In this document: positions 62,778-64,000 of the stretch, in pieces
How positions within the stretch are numbered: position 1 is the first letter of the stretch
How the letters are laid out: each line of letters opens with the position of its first letter
NCBI RefSeq assembly: GCF_036327415.1
Contig: NZ_CP123961.1
Location: 62,001-126,000 of the forward strand
From: Bartonella grahamii subsp. shimonis
Lineage (GTDB): Bacteria; Pseudomonadota; Alphaproteobacteria; Rhizobiales; Rhizobiaceae
Reading direction: 5' to 3'
DNA length: 64,000 nt
Position numbers and translations under genes: made by a program
Notes under the pieces: generated by a model
What the model saw: the letters and a program-made list of their open reading frames with translations, nothing else
Databases searched by the model: none
What the model was told of the DNA's origin: nothing

Positions 62778-63072
62778 TGTTTAGATCTCCTTTTTCATGA
62801 TAATCTAGATAATCGATCATTTCGACATCTATGCCCTCAAAGCGAACTATTACGCGACAATTTTCATTTACAGTAATTGACCAATAATCCTTGAAATCAC
62901 CCTTAAGCAAATGTAATCAAAAGGACACACAACTTAAATCACTTGGCGATACAGCTATTTCAAGAGCACCTAGAATAGGCTTTAATTTTCCAGCATGGGT
63001 AGTTCTAACCCCTTTAGTCGTAACAGTATTATAAAAGGCTTCAATCCTTTTAGGTTTAAATCCTAAAATCAT
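62749..63072 (-). pseudogene. higB: HigB-like toxin with nonsense mutation
   Basis: From ATG 63072 the frame reads FKPKRIEAFYNTVTTKGVRT, HAGKLKPILGALEIAVSP, SDLSCVSF, then TGA where HigB normally has Arg, and continues as LHLLKGDFKDYWSITVNENC followed by VIVRFEGIDVEMIDYLDYHE. The stop fits a single CGA to TGA change. It overlaps the higA start. Confidence 0.75.
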
Positions 63073-63185
63073 AAGATACAAAAAACATTCATTATTTTTA
63101 TACCACACGGCTTTTTTACTTTATAAACATTAGAACTGTCGTGAAAAAATTGCTCATTCTCATCTCTTTCTCATTATTCTACTCA

Positions 63186-63602
63186 TTATCGGAAAAGTAT
63201 AAGTTCATAATTAGGGGGAGCTAAACGTAATAGGAGCGCATCATATCCCCAATTGACAGCTGCACTTAGAAACATAACGACGATATAACCAATGACCATT
63301 GCTGTTTGATGTTCATAAGGATCTGCCCCCGCTGTATATCCAGCAAAAAGAATGAATAACACTAATAAACTCCCCCCTGCTATAAACTCTGTTAAAATAA
63401 TAACCGGTTTACGAATAAGTAAAAGAAAAAGGAAAATCAAAAAAAGACATATTTTTAATATCTTATGTAATATCTTACGAACTATAGAGAACACTCTACG
63501 CATTATAGTTATTAAAATTGAATTTTTCTCTTTTTTATTTAATTTGTTAATCGATAGAGTATCCATTACCGTTATTACATCACTCACATAGTTAATAATC
63601 AC
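63186..63602 (-). CDS. Hypothetical membrane protein
   Basis: 138 aa. Basic N-terminus, then two or three hydrophobic segments (ILKICLFLIFLFLLLIRKPV, FIAGGSLLVLFILFAGYTAG and VIGYIVVMFLSAAVNWGYDA). It lies between the TA-rich tail and glmM. No family recognised. It could belong to the T4SS island or be a resident gene. Confidence 0.5.
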   Translation of the reverse strand: MIINYVSDVITVMDTLSINKLNKKEKNSILITIMRRVFSIVRKILHKILKICLFLIFLFLLLIRKPVIILTEFIAGGSLLVLFILFAGYTAGADPYEHQTAMVIGYIVVMFLSAAVNWGYDALLLRLAPPNYELILFR

Positions 63603-63679
63603 ACCTTTTGTAATTGCTAAAATCCCGCATTACAATCAGACCTTTACCAAAAGATGATCTGATAATTTTCTCAAAAAAT

Positions 63680-64000
63680 TCAAGATTTCTCAAGCGCAGT
63701 CCCCATGCGTACATCATGATGGATAATAACATCCATCAACTCTGTCACGACCGTGTCCAATGCTTCTCGTGCATCACCTTCAGCCATGAGGCGGATAACT
63801 GGTTCAGTTCCAGAAGCGCGGATCACCAGCCGTGCCTCTTTTCCCAACCGCTTCTCTGCTTGATCAATGGCCGTTTTGACGGGATTTTTTTTCAGGACAT
63901 TTTTATTTTTAATCGTTACATTTTTTAAAATTTGCGGTACAGGTTCAAACCGTTTACACAATTGGCTCATAGGGCTTTGGCTTTCCTTCATACAGGCTAA
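63680..64000 (-). CDS. glmM: Phosphoglucosamine mutase, C-terminal end (partial)
   Basis: The frame enters from the right edge and ends at 63680. It contains MSQLCKRFEPVPQILKNV and the C-terminal phosphate-binding signature LVIRASGTEPVIRLMAEGD, characteristic of GlmM. GlmM makes glucosamine-1-phosphate for cell wall synthesis. It marks a resident chromosomal gene at the right border of the island. Confidence 0.85.
   Translation of the reverse strand, partial: LACMKESQSPMSQLCKRFEPVPQILKNVTIKNKNVLKKNPVKTAIDQAEKRLGKEARLVIRASGTEPVIRLMAEGDAREALDTVVTELMDVIIHHDVRMGTALEKS

Overview
The window looks like a chromosomal segment of a Bartonella species (AT-rich alphaproteobacterium, Rhizobiales). Three things support this: a VbhA/VbhT-type FicTA module whose inhibitory and catalytic residues sit at the positions known from Bartonella, a Vbh/VirB-type type IV secretion (T4SS) operon with a rhizobial RepC remnant, and an Irr-type iron control element in front of mbfA. 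I cannot name the species.

Region 1 (1 to about 27.7 kb) is a temperate tailed-phage prophage. It runs off the left edge and ends on the right at an integrase beside tRNA-Leu(CAA). Virion and packaging genes lie on the minus strand (1-14.3 kb): putative ejection proteins, a P22-gp10-like tail protein, an adaptor, two twin capsid-associated proteins, an N4-gp56-type capsid, scaffold, portal, and large and small terminase. They are interrupted by toxin-antitoxin (TA) genes. An early minus-strand block (14.4-22.9 kb) carries ssb, a Panacea-domain gene beside a two-helix membrane protein, replication genes and a RuvC-like nuclease. A divergent repressor/Cro switch with visible palindromic operators lies at 22.9-23.5 kb. 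A plus-strand block (23.5-26.4 kb) holds a Bet/RecT annealase, a YqaJ exonuclease and an excisionase-like protein.

Region 2 (27.7-42.9 kb) is host chromosome that has been heavily rearranged. It contains DedA-family, dsbB, mbfA (with a 311-bp tandem duplication), dut (amplified as a roughly 640-bp array, with every copy altered), exbB/exbD, a DUF883/holin-like pair, decaying dinJ/yafQ genes and hipBA. Several stretches near 1 kb hold no recognisable gene.

Region 3 (42.9-63.1 kb) is a decayed conjugative-plasmid-like island. It holds a frameshifted TIR-like gene, a nonsense-mutated hexapeptide gene with a structured leader, a broken repC, a secreted nuclease and virB2-virB11. An entry-exclusion-lipoprotein/virB6 cassette is repeated inside the virB operon. 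Downstream is a TA-rich tail in which vbhA and the Fic domain of vbhT are intact, while the BID secretion domain is cut off by an in-frame stop. No coupling protein or relaxase gene is visible. The window ends in the 3' part of glmM.

The strongest candidate for something undescribed is a leader RNA of about 230 nt present at two loci (prophage 17.9-18.2 kb and island 44.0-44.2 kb). Both copies precede hexapeptide-repeat genes. Their helices are kept by compensatory substitutions, and one helix sequesters the ribosome-binding site.
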